NCBI RefSeq assembly: GCF_014645235.1
Contig: NZ_BMLM01000001.1
Location: 124,001-188,000 of the forward strand
Direction: 5' to 3'
Source: Agrococcus terreus
Lineage (GTDB): Bacteria; Actinomycetota; Actinomycetes; Actinomycetales; Microbacteriaceae
Length of the DNA: 64,000 bases
Below the pieces are notes generated by a model. That model did not search any database. It was not told where the DNA came from and saw only the letters and a list, made by a program, of their open reading frames with translations. This document shows positions 20,777 through 30,256 of the stretch, one piece after another; position 1 is the first letter of the stretch; the number at the start of each line of letters is the position of its first letter. Position numbers and translations under genes: made by a program.

Positions 20777-21733
20777 CTAGGCCTCATCGAGGGCCGGCGC
20801 GGGGTGCGCGGCCAGGTGGTGCTGTGCGTCCAGGGCGGCCACGGTGCCGGATGCGGCGGCCGTGACGGCCTGGCGGTAGGTGGGGTCGATGACGTCGCCG
20901 GCGGCGAACACGCCCTCGACCGAGGTGCGGGAGCTGCGGCCGTCGACGGCGATGGTGCCGTCGGCCGTGAGCTCGAGCTTGCCGTGGATGAGGTGCGTGC
21001 GCGGGTCGGAGCCGATCGCGACGAAGACGCCGTCGACGGGCATCGTGCGCGTCTCGCCCGACACGGTGTCGCGCAGCACCACGCCGGTGACCTGCTCGGT
21101 GCCGTTGATCTCGGTGCCGAGGATCTCGTCGAGCGTGGCGTTCGTGAGGAACGAGATCTTCGGGTCCTGCTCGGCGCGCTCGAGCATCGCCGCGCTGGCG
21201 CGGAACGTCTCGGAGCGGTGCACGATCGTGACGTGGTCGGCGAACTTCGTGAGGAAGGTCGCCTCCTCCATCGCCGAGTCGCCGCCGCCCACGACCACGA
21301 GCTGCTTCTGCTTGAAGAAGAAGCCGTCGCAGGTCGCGCACCACGAGACGCCGTGGCCCGAGAGGCGCTGCTCGCCCTCGACGCCGAGCTTGCGGTACTC
21401 CGAGCCGGTCGCGTAGATCACGGCGCGGGCCTCGAGGACTTCGTCGCCGACGTGGACGCGCTTGATGTCGCCCTCGAGCTCGAGGTCGGTCGCGTCGACC
21501 ATGCGCACGTCGGCGCCGAAGCGCTCGGCCTGCTGCTGCATCGCGAACATGAGGTCGGGGCCCTGGACGCCCTCGGGGAAGCCGGGGAAGTTCTCGACCT
21601 CGGTGGTGGTCATGAGGTCGCCGCCCATCGCGACGCTCGAGGCGAGCACGACCGGCTTGAGGTTGGCGCGCGCCGCGTAGATCGCCGCGGTGAAGCCGGC
21701 GGGGCCGGAGCCGATGATGATGAGGTCGTGCAC
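20777..21733 (-). CDS. trxB: Thioredoxin-disulfide reductase
   Basis: 318 residues. FAD motif GSGPAGF (9-15), redox CATCDG (132-137), NADPH motif GGGDSA (149-154) and the second FAD motif GVFAAGDVID. It passes NADPH electrons to thioredoxin TrxA encoded just downstream. GTG start after CCAGGAG; the nearby ATG at 21738 is out of frame. The M. tuberculosis neighbours sigM and its anti-sigma gene are absent here; a small membrane protein gene sits in their place. Confidence 0.97.
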   Translation of the reverse strand: MHDLIIIGSGPAGFTAAIYAARANLKPVVLASSVAMGGDLMTTTEVENFPGFPEGVQGPDLMFAMQQQAERFGADVRMVDATDLELEGDIKRVHVGDEVLEARAVIYATGSEYRKLGVEGEQRLSGHGVSWCATCDGFFFKQKQLVVVGGGDSAMEEATFLTKFADHVTIVHRSETFRASAAMLERAEQDPKISFLTNATLDEILGTEINGTEQVTGVVLRDTVSGETRTMPVDGVFVAIGSDPRTHLIHGKLELTADGTIAVDGRSSRTSVEGVFAAGDVIDPTYRQAVTAAASGTVAALDAQHHLAAHPAPALDEA

Positions 21734-21774
21734 GACATCTCCTGGGTCGGGGTCTCTGGGGAGCACAACCGATC

Positions 21775-22167
21775 CTAGGTCGCCGGCATTCCCGCGCTCG
21801 CGCCGTCGCGGGCCTCCACCACGGCGAGCAGGTCGCCGGTCGCGGCGTCGACCACGAGCAGGCCCTCGCGCGGCCACTCGGGGGTGCGGCGCACCACGGG
21901 GCGGGCCACGCGGTCGCGCGTGCGGCGGTCCCACGAGTCGACGAGCCGCGCGGTGCCGGCGTCGACGATGAGCACGGCGGGATGCGCGTGGGCGAGCGAC
22001 GACGAGGAGTCCGACGACCACCAGCCCTCGGCGGCGAGCGGCCTCGGGGCGGGCGCGAGCTCGAGCCGCGCGCGCTCGCGCCGCAGCGTGGCGCCCACGA
22101 TGGCGCCGGCCCCGGCGAGCGCGCCGACGAGCAGCGGCGCGACGATGCGGATGAGCGGGCTGGCCAT
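21775..22167 (-). CDS. Small membrane-anchored hypothetical protein
   Basis: 130 residues. One N-terminal transmembrane or signal-anchor segment, LIRIVAPLLVGALAGAGAIVGA (residues 5-26), then a basic stretch and a ~85-residue extracytoplasmic or cytoplasmic domain with two repeats of an AVLIVDAGTARLV / LLVVDAATGDLL motif. ATG follows an AGGGGGA site. Located between murJ and trxB, the place held by sigM and an anti-sigma factor in mycobacteria, but there is no resemblance to either. Function unknown. Confidence 0.7.
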   Translation of the reverse strand: MASPLIRIVAPLLVGALAGAGAIVGATLRRERARLELAPAPRPLAAEGWWSSDSSSSLAHAHPAVLIVDAGTARLVDSWDRRTRDRVARPVVRRTPEWPREGLLVVDAATGDLLAVVEARDGASAGMPAT

Positions 22168-22309
22168 GGATCCCCCTGGTTCGGCGGGCGCGTGCGCGAC
22201 CGGTGGAGCCGACCCTAGCGATCGGGCCGCGGCGACACCCCGGAGCCGCCCAGGAGGCCCCTGAGCGCAGCCCCGCGGCCGCTGGGGCCCCACGGTGCGG
22301 GCGAGGGCG

Positions 22310-23938
22310 TCAGGCCCGGCCGCGGCGCAGGCGGCCGACGACGAGGTCGACGGTCGAGCGGAAGTCGGGGTTGCGGGTGAGGAAGAGGATGCCGAAGTAG
22401 ACGACGGCCATCGCCGCGCCCGCGACGATGCAGGTGATGACGCCCGCCGGCTTGTTGATGGTGCCGAAGCCGCCGTCGACGTAGCCGCCCATCGCCCAGA
22501 CGACCGCGAAGCCGACCGCGCCGGCGGGGATCGCGTACAGCAGGTACTGCACGTGCCGCCACGCGACGAGGCGGAAGCCGAAGGGGCCGATCTTCCGGCG
22601 CACGAGCACGAGCCACACGGAGGCGGAGACGAGGTTGGCGATCGAGACGGCGAGCGCGGTGCCTGCGATGATCCAGACCGCGGGCAGCGTCGAGGCCCAC
22701 CACAGCAGCGCGAAGGTGACGAACATGCTCACGCACGCGTAGAGGAACGCGGTGCGGGTGTCGCCGAGGGCGAAGAAGACGCGCTGGATGACGTATTCGG
22801 CCGAGTAGGCGACGGCGCAGACGAGGAACGCCCAGATCACCCACGACATCGCGATCGATCCTGCGTAGCCTTGCTCGAAGATGCGGGCGAGCGGCGGGGC
22901 GACCACGGCGACCATGATCGCGGCGATGGTCGTGAGCATCCCTACGCCGCGGAGCGCGCCCGAGAGGTCGCTGCGGATCTTGCCGATCTCGCCGTCGTTC
23001 GCGTGGTGCGACATCCGCGTGAAGTACGCGATGGCGATCGAGACCGCGATGATCGAGTGGGGGAGCGAGAACACGTACCAGGCGTTCTGCATGGTGAGGA
23101 TGTTCGCCTCGTCGCCCATCGAGGCGACGCGCGACTGCACGAGGCCCTTGATCTGCCCGATGATGACGATGCCGAAGAGCCACATGGCGCTCTTGCCGGT
23201 GGCGCGCAGGCCCACGCCCCGCCAGCCGAAGTCGAGGCGGAACCGCATGCCGGTGCGGCGGAAGAACAGCACGAGCACGAGCGCCTGCACCGCGACCGCG
23301 CCGGTCGTGATGATGCCGAGCCACATGACGCGGTCGGCGTCCCACACGTCGAGCGACTTGTTCGTCTCGGCCTCGCCGAAGAGCAGCATGAAGACCGCGA
23401 GGCCCGCGATGCCGATGACGTTGTTGGCGACGGGCGCCCAGGTGTAAGGGCCGAACTGGCTGCGCGCGTTGTAGATCTCGCCGAGCAGCGTGTAGATCGC
23501 GTAGAAGAGGATCTGCGGCATGCACCAGTAGGCGAGCCCGATCGCGAGGGCCATCTGGCCGTCGCTGAAGCCTCGGCCGTCCTCGCCGGCGCTCACGGCG
23601 TAGATCTGCACGAGGAACGGCGCCGCGATGGTGGCGACGATCGTCAGGAGCAGGAAGACGGTGCCGCCGAGCGTGAGGATCTTCGAGACGTACGACTCGC
23701 CGCCGTCCTTCGCCTTCGACGCCTTGACGATCTGCGGCACGAGCACGGCGCTCATGACGCCGCCGGCGACGAGCGCGTAGACGTTGTTCGGCAGCTGGTT
23801 GGCGAGGCCGAAGGCCGCGGCGGACTGCGAGAACGACTGCCCGATCGCGGCGGCGAGCATGCCCGCCTTCACGAAGCCGAGGATGCGCGAGACCATCGTC
23901 CCCGAGGCGATGATCGCGCTCGCCCTGCCTGTGCTCAC
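22310..23938 (-). CDS. murJ: Lipid II flippase MurJ (MviN family)
   Basis: 542 residues, about 14 transmembrane helices of the MATE-like MVF fold. Conserved features include SGTMVSRILGFVK at the N-terminus, LPNNVYALVAGGVMSAVLVPQIV, FYAIYTLLGEIYNAR and IQRVFFALGDTRTAF. It flips the undecaprenyl-linked peptidoglycan precursor across the membrane. Unlike the mycobacterial protein it has no C-terminal pseudokinase. Start is the GTG overlapping the stop of the upstream DUF6049 gene (GTGA). Confidence 0.93.
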   Translation of the reverse strand: MSTGRASAIIASGTMVSRILGFVKAGMLAAAIGQSFSQSAAAFGLANQLPNNVYALVAGGVMSAVLVPQIVKASKAKDGGESYVSKILTLGGTVFLLLTIVATIAAPFLVQIYAVSAGEDGRGFSDGQMALAIGLAYWCMPQILFYAIYTLLGEIYNARSQFGPYTWAPVANNVIGIAGLAVFMLLFGEAETNKSLDVWDADRVMWLGIITTGAVAVQALVLVLFFRRTGMRFRLDFGWRGVGLRATGKSAMWLFGIVIIGQIKGLVQSRVASMGDEANILTMQNAWYVFSLPHSIIAVSIAIAYFTRMSHHANDGEIGKIRSDLSGALRGVGMLTTIAAIMVAVVAPPLARIFEQGYAGSIAMSWVIWAFLVCAVAYSAEYVIQRVFFALGDTRTAFLYACVSMFVTFALLWWASTLPAVWIIAGTALAVSIANLVSASVWLVLVRRKIGPFGFRLVAWRHVQYLLYAIPAGAVGFAVVWAMGGYVDGGFGTINKPAGVITCIVAGAAMAVVYFGILFLTRNPDFRSTVDLVVGRLRRGRA

Positions 23939-25959
23939 GCGGTCTCCTCGATGATCGGGTTCGGCTCGGTGCGCCGGCGGGTGGTGCGGTCGTCGAGGTC
24001 GCCGCGCGCCTCGCCGCTGCGTCGCTTGCGCACCGAGCGCCACACGCCGAAGCCCAGCAGCAGCGCGATGCCGATGCCGAGGGTCCACGCCACGACCGCC
24101 TCGATCGTCGGTCGGGCCGCGACGCGCACCGTCTGGATCTGGCCGAGCGAGACGCCGTCGGGCGTCTGCAGCTGCGCGATCATGAGGACGGTGCCGGCGC
24201 CGACGATCTCGATGGGCACCTGCACGCGCTGCTGGCTGCCCGGCGCGACCGTGACCTCGACCTCCGGGTCCGGCACCGTCACGAGGGCGTTGGAGGGCCG
24301 CACGGTCAGCACGACGGTCGTCTCGACCTCGAGCTCGTTCGTGAGCGTGATCGGCAGCGGCAGCGACGTGCCCACGGCCTGGATGTCGCTGCCGCCGACG
24401 ATCCGGACCGCGTGCCGGATGTCGGCGAGCGCGCCGGCGACCCCGTCGATGGCGACGCGGTCCGCCTCGGTGACGCTGCGTCCCGCGTCAGGGAGGGCGA
24501 GCAGCAGATCGAGCCGGAGGCCCGCGAGCAGGGTGGAGGGGTCGTCGACGATGCTCGCGACCTGCGCGGCCTCCGCCTCCTGGTCGAGCGCTGCGCGCAC
24601 GAGCTGCGCGCCGGCGTCGCGCTGGGGGTCGTCGTCGGCGGCGAGCACGGCGTCGCGCACCGGCGCGTCGAGCGCGGCGTCGATGCCGACGGTCTCGACG
24701 AAGGTCGCGTCGTCCAGATCGGCGAGCAGCGCGGCGACGTCGCCGGTGCTCGACGCCGGGAGCATCGCGGCGAGGGTGCGCGGGTCGGAGGGCCGCTCGC
24801 GCGTGACGGTGGCCAGCAGTCCGAGGGCGCGGGCGCGGGAGTCGGAGGCGGCGACGCCCTCGTCGCGGCCGGCGGCGCGGACGAGCGACTGCAGCTCCGC
24901 ATCCGCGGCCACCACGTCGACGCCCTCGACGCGGGCGTGGGCGCTCGGCGTCGAGCCGACGAGCAGCTCGTCGAGGTTCGCGGTCGTGAGCACCACCGTG
25001 CCGGCCGTGCCGAGGCCGCGCAGGTCGTCCGCCGTGAGCACGGCGGCGGTCGCGTCGATGACGGGCTGCCGGGTGCCGATCGCGGCGGCGCCGGGCGGCA
25101 GCATCGGCGCGTCGTCGCGGGGGATGCCGATGGGCTCGACCGGGTAGGCGCCGGCGCGGACCTGCGCGATCGGGTCGGCGTTGCCGAACTGCAGCGGGTA
25201 CGTCTCCGGGCGGTCGACGCGCTCGAGCCAGGCCTCGGCGGCCTGCGGCGCGTCCTCGCCGAGCGCCGCCGCGCTCGCGGCGAGGAGCGGATCGGCGCCG
25301 ATCGTGGCGCCGGCGTCGATCGCGGCGTCGAGCGCCTCGCGCGCCTGGCCGCCGAGCGCGGTCGTGCGCTCGAGGTCGTCGGCGTCCAGGAGGCCCTCGG
25401 TGGCGCCGGAGTCGATGGGCGCCGCGAGGGCGAGGCGAGTCGGGCTCGACTCGCCGGGCTCGTCGCGCACGACGACGCTCGTGGCCATCGCGAGCGAGCC
25501 GTCGGTCGCCCCGATGCCGTACGCGCCCCACTGCCGGCCGTCGAGGCCGAGCGCCTCGGCGTCGATGGTCACGGTGGCCGTCGCGGCGTCGCCGGCCGCC
25601 GCGGCGGGCACCTCGACCTGCGCGACCGGCGCGCTCGCGAAGAGCGCCTGGCCTTCGAACCAGCGCGAGAGGCCGTAGCGGGTGCCGATGGGGGAGGAGG
25701 TGAGCAGCACCTCGACCGTCGAGGCGGGCAGCACCGCATCGCCCGGGTTCTCGAGCCGAAGCTCGAGCTCGAGCTCCTCGCCCTCCGACAGCAGCGGGTC
25801 GGTCGGCGCGATCGTGAGCGTCGGGCCCTCGGCCGCCGGGGCGGTCGTGGCGGCGGCGGGCTCGCTGCCGACCACCGGCGCGACGAGCAGCGCCGTCGCG
25901 GCGGCAGCGGCGGCGAGCGCGGTCGCGCGCCGCCCGGCGAGGCGACCAGCCGACAGCAT
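23935..25959 (-). CDS. DUF6049 family secreted, membrane-anchored protein
   Basis: 674 residues. N-terminal signal sequence (residues ~8-32, ending AAAT), a large extracytoplasmic region with beta-sandwich-like segments at both ends (LTIAPTDPLLSEGEELELEL and VVLTVRPSNALVTVPDPE), then one C-terminal transmembrane helix WTLGIGIALLLGFGVW and a short basic tail. Always next to murJ in actinobacteria (Rv3909 in M. tuberculosis), so a role in cell-wall synthesis is inferred, not shown. Start lies 6 bases after TAGACT (25971-25966), consistent with a leaderless transcript divergent from the cca gene. Confidence 0.85.
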   Translation of the reverse strand: MLSAGRLAGRRATALAAAAAATALLVAPVVGSEPAAATTAPAAEGPTLTIAPTDPLLSEGEELELELRLENPGDAVLPASTVEVLLTSSPIGTRYGLSRWFEGQALFASAPVAQVEVPAAAAGDAATATVTIDAEALGLDGRQWGAYGIGATDGSLAMATSVVVRDEPGESSPTRLALAAPIDSGATEGLLDADDLERTTALGGQAREALDAAIDAGATIGADPLLAASAAALGEDAPQAAEAWLERVDRPETYPLQFGNADPIAQVRAGAYPVEPIGIPRDDAPMLPPGAAAIGTRQPVIDATAAVLTADDLRGLGTAGTVVLTTANLDELLVGSTPSAHARVEGVDVVAADAELQSLVRAAGRDEGVAASDSRARALGLLATVTRERPSDPRTLAAMLPASSTGDVAALLADLDDATFVETVGIDAALDAPVRDAVLAADDDPQRDAGAQLVRAALDQEAEAAQVASIVDDPSTLLAGLRLDLLLALPDAGRSVTEADRVAIDGVAGALADIRHAVRIVGGSDIQAVGTSLPLPITLTNELEVETTVVLTVRPSNALVTVPDPEVEVTVAPGSQQRVQVPIEIVGAGTVLMIAQLQTPDGVSLGQIQTVRVAARPTIEAVVAWTLGIGIALLLGFGVWRSVRKRRSGEARGDLDDRTTRRRTEPNPIIEETA

Positions 25960-25965
25960 GCGGCA

Positions 25966-25971
25966 AGTCTA
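25966..25971 (-). promoter_or_regulatory. Leaderless -10 element of the DUF6049-murJ operon
   Basis: TAGACT ending exactly six bases before the ATG at 25959; transcription would start at or next to the A of the start codon. No ribosome-binding site is present. Confidence 0.5.
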
Positions 25972-26034
25972 GGTGGGGTCAGGGACGCGGCCCGCCGCGA
26001 CCGCGCGGCCGCGGATCTGCGAGGATGGTCGGTC

Positions 26035-27489
26035 GTGACGGACATGGGTGAGGCCGCAGGGCGGCTCGAGGCGCTGGTCGCTGAGGCGCCGACCGCGGGG
26101 CTCGCGGCGGCCTTCGCGGCGGCGGGCCACGAGCTCGCGCTCGTCGGCGGCCCCGTGCGCGACGCCTTCCTCGACCGCAGCGTCACGGACCTCGACTTCG
26201 CCTCGAGCGCCTCGCCGGACGAGATCCTCGCCGTCGTCGCGCCGCTCGCCGACGCCACGTGGGACGTGGGCCGCGAGTTCGGCACGATCGCCGCGCGGAT
26301 CGGCGGCGCCGACGTGGAGATCACCACGTACCGCGCCGACCAGTACGACGGCGTCTCGCGCAAGCCATCGGTCGCGTTCGGCGAGCGGCTCGAGGACGAT
26401 CTCGTGCGCCGCGACTTCACGGTCAACGCGATGGCGCTGCTGCTCACGCCGCGCCGCGACGGCACGGAGGAGCGGCTGCCGCAGCTCGTCGACGTCGGCG
26501 GCGGCCTCGAGCACCTGCTCGCCGGCGTGCTCGACACTCCGCAGGCGCCCGAGCGATCCTTCGGCGACGACCCGCTGCGCATGATGCGGGCCGCGCGCTT
26601 CGCCGCGCAGCTGGGCTTCTCGGTGGCGCCGCGCGTCGTCGAGGCGATGGAGGCGCAGGCGGAGCGCATCCTCGGCATCTCCGCGGAGCGGGTGCGCGAC
26701 GAGCTCTCGAAGCTGCTGCGCACGGCCTCGCCCGTGCCGGGCATCCGCCTCCTCACCGAGACCGGCATCCTCGACCGGGTGCTGCCAGAGGTGCCGGCGC
26801 TGCGGCTCGAGGCCGACGAGCACGCGCACCACAAGGACGTCTTCGAGCACTCGCTCACGGTGCTCCAGCAGGGCATCGACCTCGAGGCCTCGCGCCACCC
26901 GGGCGCCGAGCTCGACCTCGTCTCGCGCCTCGCGGGCCTCCTGCACGACATCGGCAAGCCCGCGACGCGACGCATCGAGGGCCGCGTCGTCACGTTCCAC
27001 CAGCACGACGTCGTCGGCGCGCGGATGGCGGCGAAGCGCCTCAAGGCGCTCCGGTTCGACAACGACACGGTGAAGGCGGTGTCGCGGCTCGTCGAGCTGC
27101 ACCTGCGCTTCTACGGCTACGGCGACCAGGGATGGTCGGACTCCGCCGTGCGGCGCTACGTGCGCGACGCGGGCCCGCTGCTCGAGCGTCTCCACATCCT
27201 CACCCGCTCCGACGTCACCACGCGCAACCGCCGCAAGGCCGAGCGGCTCGACTTCGCCTACGACGACCTCGAGCGCCGCATCGCCGAGCTGGCCGAGCAG
27301 GAGGAGCTCGACGCCGTGCGCCCCGACCTCGACGGCGAGCGCATCATGGCGATCCTCGGCATCGCGCCGGGCCGCGAGGTGGGCGAGGCCTACCGGATGC
27401 TGCTCGAGGCCAGGCTCGAGCACGGCCCGCTCGGCGAGGAGCGCGCCGAGGCGATGCTGCGCGAGTGGTGGGCGGCGCGCTCGGCGTGA
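26035..27489 (+). CDS. CCA tRNA nucleotidyltransferase
   Basis: 484 residues. Class II poly(A) polymerase/CCA-adding core: ELALVGGPVRDAFLDR with the catalytic pair DLDF (residues ~52-55), RRDFTVNAMA and the ERSFGDDPLRMMRAARFAAQL head-neck region. A C-terminal HD domain follows with HHKDVFEHSL, LLHDIGKPATR and HQHDVVGA. It adds or repairs the tRNA 3'-CCA end. GTG start preferred over the ATG three codons on because GAGGAT at 26021 is correctly spaced. The mutT-type gene that lies alongside in mycobacteria is missing. Confidence 0.94.
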   Translation: MTDMGEAAGRLEALVAEAPTAGLAAAFAAAGHELALVGGPVRDAFLDRSVTDLDFASSASPDEILAVVAPLADATWDVGREFGTIAARIGGADVEITTYRADQYDGVSRKPSVAFGERLEDDLVRRDFTVNAMALLLTPRRDGTEERLPQLVDVGGGLEHLLAGVLDTPQAPERSFGDDPLRMMRAARFAAQLGFSVAPRVVEAMEAQAERILGISAERVRDELSKLLRTASPVPGIRLLTETGILDRVLPEVPALRLEADEHAHHKDVFEHSLTVLQQGIDLEASRHPGAELDLVSRLAGLLHDIGKPATRRIEGRVVTFHQHDVVGARMAAKRLKALRFDNDTVKAVSRLVELHLRFYGYGDQGWSDSAVRRYVRDAGPLLERLHILTRSDVTTRNRRKAERLDFAYDDLERRIAELAEQEELDAVRPDLDGERIMAILGIAPGREVGEAYRMLLEARLEHGPLGEERAEAMLREWWAARSA

Positions 27490-27515
27490 CGCGCGGCGGC
27501 GCACCGGGCCGCGCA

Positions 27516-27521
27516 TAGGCT
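27516..27521 (+). promoter_or_regulatory. Leaderless -10 element
   Basis: TAGGCT followed by six bases and the GTG start at 27528; no ribosome-binding site. Confidence 0.5.
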
Positions 27522-27527
27522 CTGCCC

Positions 27528-28823
27528 GTGCAGCCCCACCCGTCCGACGACGCGCCGATCGCCGAGCAGCCCGTGCATCGGGTCTCGCTCGACCTCCTCG
27601 AGCGCGAGCCGCGGCCGGGGCTCCTCGACCGCGCGCTCGAGGTGCTGCGCACCGAGCGGCTCATCGGCCTCGTCGGCCGCGATGACCTCATGCAGGCCGC
27701 CGGTGCCCTGGCCGGCGAGCTCGCGGTCGAGCGCTCCGTCGCGCTGGTCGCGGGCGCCGACGGCGTCGAGGAGGGCCTGTCGCTCGAGGCCGTCGCCGCC
27801 CGCATCGCCCGGGCGCTCGACGCCGCGGTGCTGCTCGCGCCCGCCGAGGACGACGCCGCGCCGGGCCTGGCCGCCGCGCCGGTGAGCGTCATACCCGGCG
27901 GCTTCGACCCGGATGCGGCGCTCGCCGAGCGCCTGGAGGCCGCGATGGCGGGGTCGGCGCGCGTCGTCTCGCTCGTGCCCCTCGACGCGGCGGCGGTCCG
28001 GCCGCGGCTGCCCGAGCTCGCGCAGGGCGCCGGCGGCAGGGCGGTGCTCGTGCCGGCCGACGGGCGCGCGCTCGTCGTGACGGAGTCGCCCCGCTTCCCG
28101 ACCTGGTGGGGCGCGGCGAAGCCCGTGCTCGCCGTGGTCGCGGCGGACGACCGCATCGATCTGCTCGCCTGGACCCGGCGGCCCGTGGCCGCGAGCCCCG
28201 GGCGGATGCAGCGCTGGGCGGGCGAGGCCGACTGGGGCATCGGGTGGAACGATCCGTCGATCGGCGTCCAGGGCGACGGCGCGGCGCCGGCGGTGCTCGC
28301 GCTGCAGGACCGGCTGCGCACCACCGAGCTGTCGGAGCTGCCCGGGGTGCTCGCCGCGCAGCTCGGCTGGGACGCCGAGCGCCTCGCCGCGGTCGCGGCG
28401 CTGTGGCGCGAGCCGCTCTCCGCCGTGCCGGTCGAGCGGATCGTCGCGGCGATCGGCGCTCCGGAGGCGATGACGCGGCTGCTGCACGGCGGCGACCCGG
28501 CGCTCGAGCCCGGCGCCGTCGCGTACGAGCCGCGCGGCATGGGCGCGACGCTCGCCGACGCGATGATCCTCGCGAGCCGCCCGAAGGGCGACACGTGGTG
28601 GTCGCGCTACGAGGCCTGGTGGTGGCGCCGCCCCGGGCTCTCGACGGTCGTCGGCGCCGGCATCCTCGTGCTCATCGGGGTGCTCGCGGTCGCTGCGACG
28701 ATCGACGATTCGTGGTCGTGGTGGCGCGCGATCGTCTGCGCGGTCGGCGCGATCAACGGCATCGGCCTGCTCGGCTCGGCCGCGCTGGCGCGCCGCGAGC
28801 GGCGGCAGCGGCCCGCGGCCTGA
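27528..28823 (+). CDS. Hypothetical protein with C-terminal double transmembrane hairpin
   Basis: 431 residues, not recognised. Residues 1-~360 are soluble, rich in Ala/Leu/Glu/Asp, with predicted alternating alpha/beta segments (LIGLVGRDD, VALVAGADG, AVLVPADGRALVVTESPRFP). Two hydrophobic segments near the end (STVVGAGILVLIGVLAVAATI and WRAIVCAVGAINGIGLLGSAALA) suggest a cytoplasmic protein anchored by a helical hairpin, followed by a basic tail. Likely leaderless (TAGGCT six bases upstream of GTG). Lies between cca and the rpsF operon, 184 bases from rpsF. No catalytic motif seen. Confidence 0.75.
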   Translation: MQPHPSDDAPIAEQPVHRVSLDLLEREPRPGLLDRALEVLRTERLIGLVGRDDLMQAAGALAGELAVERSVALVAGADGVEEGLSLEAVAARIARALDAAVLLAPAEDDAAPGLAAAPVSVIPGGFDPDAALAERLEAAMAGSARVVSLVPLDAAAVRPRLPELAQGAGGRAVLVPADGRALVVTESPRFPTWWGAAKPVLAVVAADDRIDLLAWTRRPVAASPGRMQRWAGEADWGIGWNDPSIGVQGDGAAPAVLALQDRLRTTELSELPGVLAAQLGWDAERLAAVAALWREPLSAVPVERIVAAIGAPEAMTRLLHGGDPALEPGAVAYEPRGMGATLADAMILASRPKGDTWWSRYEAWWWRRPGLSTVVGAGILVLIGVLAVAATIDDSWSWWRAIVCAVGAINGIGLLGSAALARRERRQRPAA

Positions 28824-28889
28824 GCGGCCCCGGCAGCCGGGCCCTCCCGTCCGGCGCATCCGGTCTGGCGCGCGAGTGAGGTCCTGCGG

Positions 28890-28977
28890 TACCCTTGCAA
28901 GGTTGTGCGGGCTCGGCTCGATCTCGAGCACGCGTCCCGCGCACCATGCATACCCTCCTGCTGCAGACCGCCTGCAG
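28890..28977 (+). promoter_or_regulatory. rpsF operon leader: possible -10 and S6:S18-type hairpin
   Basis: TACCCT at 28890-28895 could be a -10. In the leader, CTGCAG-ACCGC-CTGCAG (28961-28977) forms a short hairpin presenting CCG in its loop, reminiscent of the CCG-containing element that S6:S18 binds in rpsF leaders of other bacteria. The match is weak. Confidence 0.3.
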
Positions 28978-29007
28978 CCGTTCTAGTCCGAAGGAGGTGG
29001 GTGAAGC

Positions 29008-29394
29008 ATGCAGCAGTACGAGCTGATGGTGATTCTGGACCCGGAGGTCGACGAGCGCACCGTCGCCCCGTCGCTCGACAAGTTCCTCAACGTCGTCCGC
29101 AACGACGGCGGCACGATCGACACCGTCGACATCTGGGGCCGTCGCCGCCTGGCATACGAGATCGACAAGAAGTTCGAGGGCATCTACGCCGTCGTGAACT
29201 TCACGGCCGAGTCGGCCACCACGGTCGAGCTCGACCGCCAGCTGAAGCTGTCGGAGGCCGTCATGCGCACGAAGGTGCTCCGTGCCGAGGACGCCGTCAC
29301 GCAGACGTCGAAGTCGCGCCGCGAGGCCGAGGCGAAGGCCGCCAAGAAGGCTGCCGCGCCCGCTGCGCCCGCTGCCGAGGTCGAGGCCGAGTAG
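29008..29394 (+). CDS. rpsF: 30S ribosomal protein S6
   Basis: 128 residues. bS6 core [19 protein letters not shown] through [16 protein letters not shown] and [14 protein letters not shown], with an Ala/Glu/Lys C-terminal extension of ~30 residues common in actinobacteria. Very strong AAGGAGGTGG site. First gene of rpsF-ssb-rpsR-rplI; ssb starts 2 bases after the stop. Confidence 0.97.
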   Translation: MQQYELMVILDPEVDERTVAPSLDKFLNVVRNDGGTIDTVDIWGRRRLAYEIDKKFEGIYAVVNFTAESATTVELDRQLKLSEAVMRTKVLRAEDAVTQTSKSRREAEAKAAKKAAAPAAPAAEVEAE

Positions 29395-29396
29395 CC

Positions 29397-29933
29397 ATGG
29401 CTGGCGAGACGATCATCACGGTCGTCGGCAACCTGACGGCCGACCCGGAGCTGCGCTACACGCAGAACGGCCTCGCGGTCGCGAACTTCACGATCGCTTC
29501 CACGCCCCGCACGTTCGACCGCCAGGCGAACGAGTGGAAGGACGGCGAGGCGCTGTTCCTCCGCGCGTCGGTGTGGCGCGAGTTCGCCGAGCACGTGTCG
29601 CAGAGCCTGCAGAAGGGCTCGCGCGTCATCGCGCAGGGCCGCCTGAAGCAGCGCTCGTTCGAGACGCAGCAGGGCGAGAAGCGCACCGTCATCGAGCTCG
29701 AGGTCGACGAGATCGGCCCCTCGCTCCGCTACGCCACCGCGCAGGTCACCCGCACGTCGGGCGGCGGCGCGGGCCGCAGCTCGGGCGGCCAGGGCCAGGC
29801 AGGCGGCTTCGGCGGCCAGCAGCAGGTCGCCGACGAGCCGTGGGGCCAGCCCCAGCAGTCGAACCAGGCGCAGCCGCAGGCTGACGTCTGGGGCGCGCCG
29901 GGCACCTCCTACAACGACGAGACGCCCTTCTAG
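29397..29933 (+). CDS. ssb: Single-stranded DNA-binding protein
   Basis: 178 residues. OB fold (residues 1-~110) with [19 protein letters not shown], then a Gly/Gln-rich linker and the acidic tip DETPF that recruits partner proteins. The gap to rpsF is 2 bases and to rpsR 57 bases. Housekeeping SSB coating single-stranded DNA at forks. Confidence 0.97.
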   Translation: MAGETIITVVGNLTADPELRYTQNGLAVANFTIASTPRTFDRQANEWKDGEALFLRASVWREFAEHVSQSLQKGSRVIAQGRLKQRSFETQQGEKRTVIELEVDEIGPSLRYATAQVTRTSGGGAGRSSGGQGQAGGFGGQQQVADEPWGQPQQSNQAQPQADVWGAPGTSYNDETPF

Positions 29934-29990
29934 GGGCGCACCCACTCACATGCATAGGGGCTCCGGCCCCGAACAGGAAAGGCAAGCACT

Positions 29991-30245
29991 ATGGCTGGCA
30001 AGCCGCAGAACCGCAAGCCGCGGGGCCCGAAGGGCGGCAAGAACGCCGCTCCGGCCAAGGCGATCAAGGTCGGCGTCATCGACTGGAAGGACGTCGCGAC
30101 GCTCAAGAAGTTCATCTCGGAGCGCGGCAAGATCCGTGCCCGTCGCATCACCGGTGTGTCGGTGCAGGAGCAGCGCCTGATCGCCAAGGCGATCAAGAAC
30201 GCGCGCGAGATGGCGCTCCTGCCCTACTCGGGCGCCGGACGCTGA
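29991..30245 (+). CDS. rpsR: 30S ribosomal protein S18
   Basis: 84 residues, full-length bS18 with a short basic N-terminal extension; core [27 protein letters not shown]. No Cys, i.e. the zinc-independent type. AGGAAAGG site upstream. Partner of S6 on the 30S platform; rplI follows after 11 bases. Confidence 0.97.
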   Translation: MAGKPQNRKPRGPKGGKNAAPAKAIKVGVIDWKDVATLKKFISERGKIRARRITGVSVQEQRLIAKAIKNAREMALLPYSGAGR

Positions 30246-30256
30246 GGGGGCTGACG

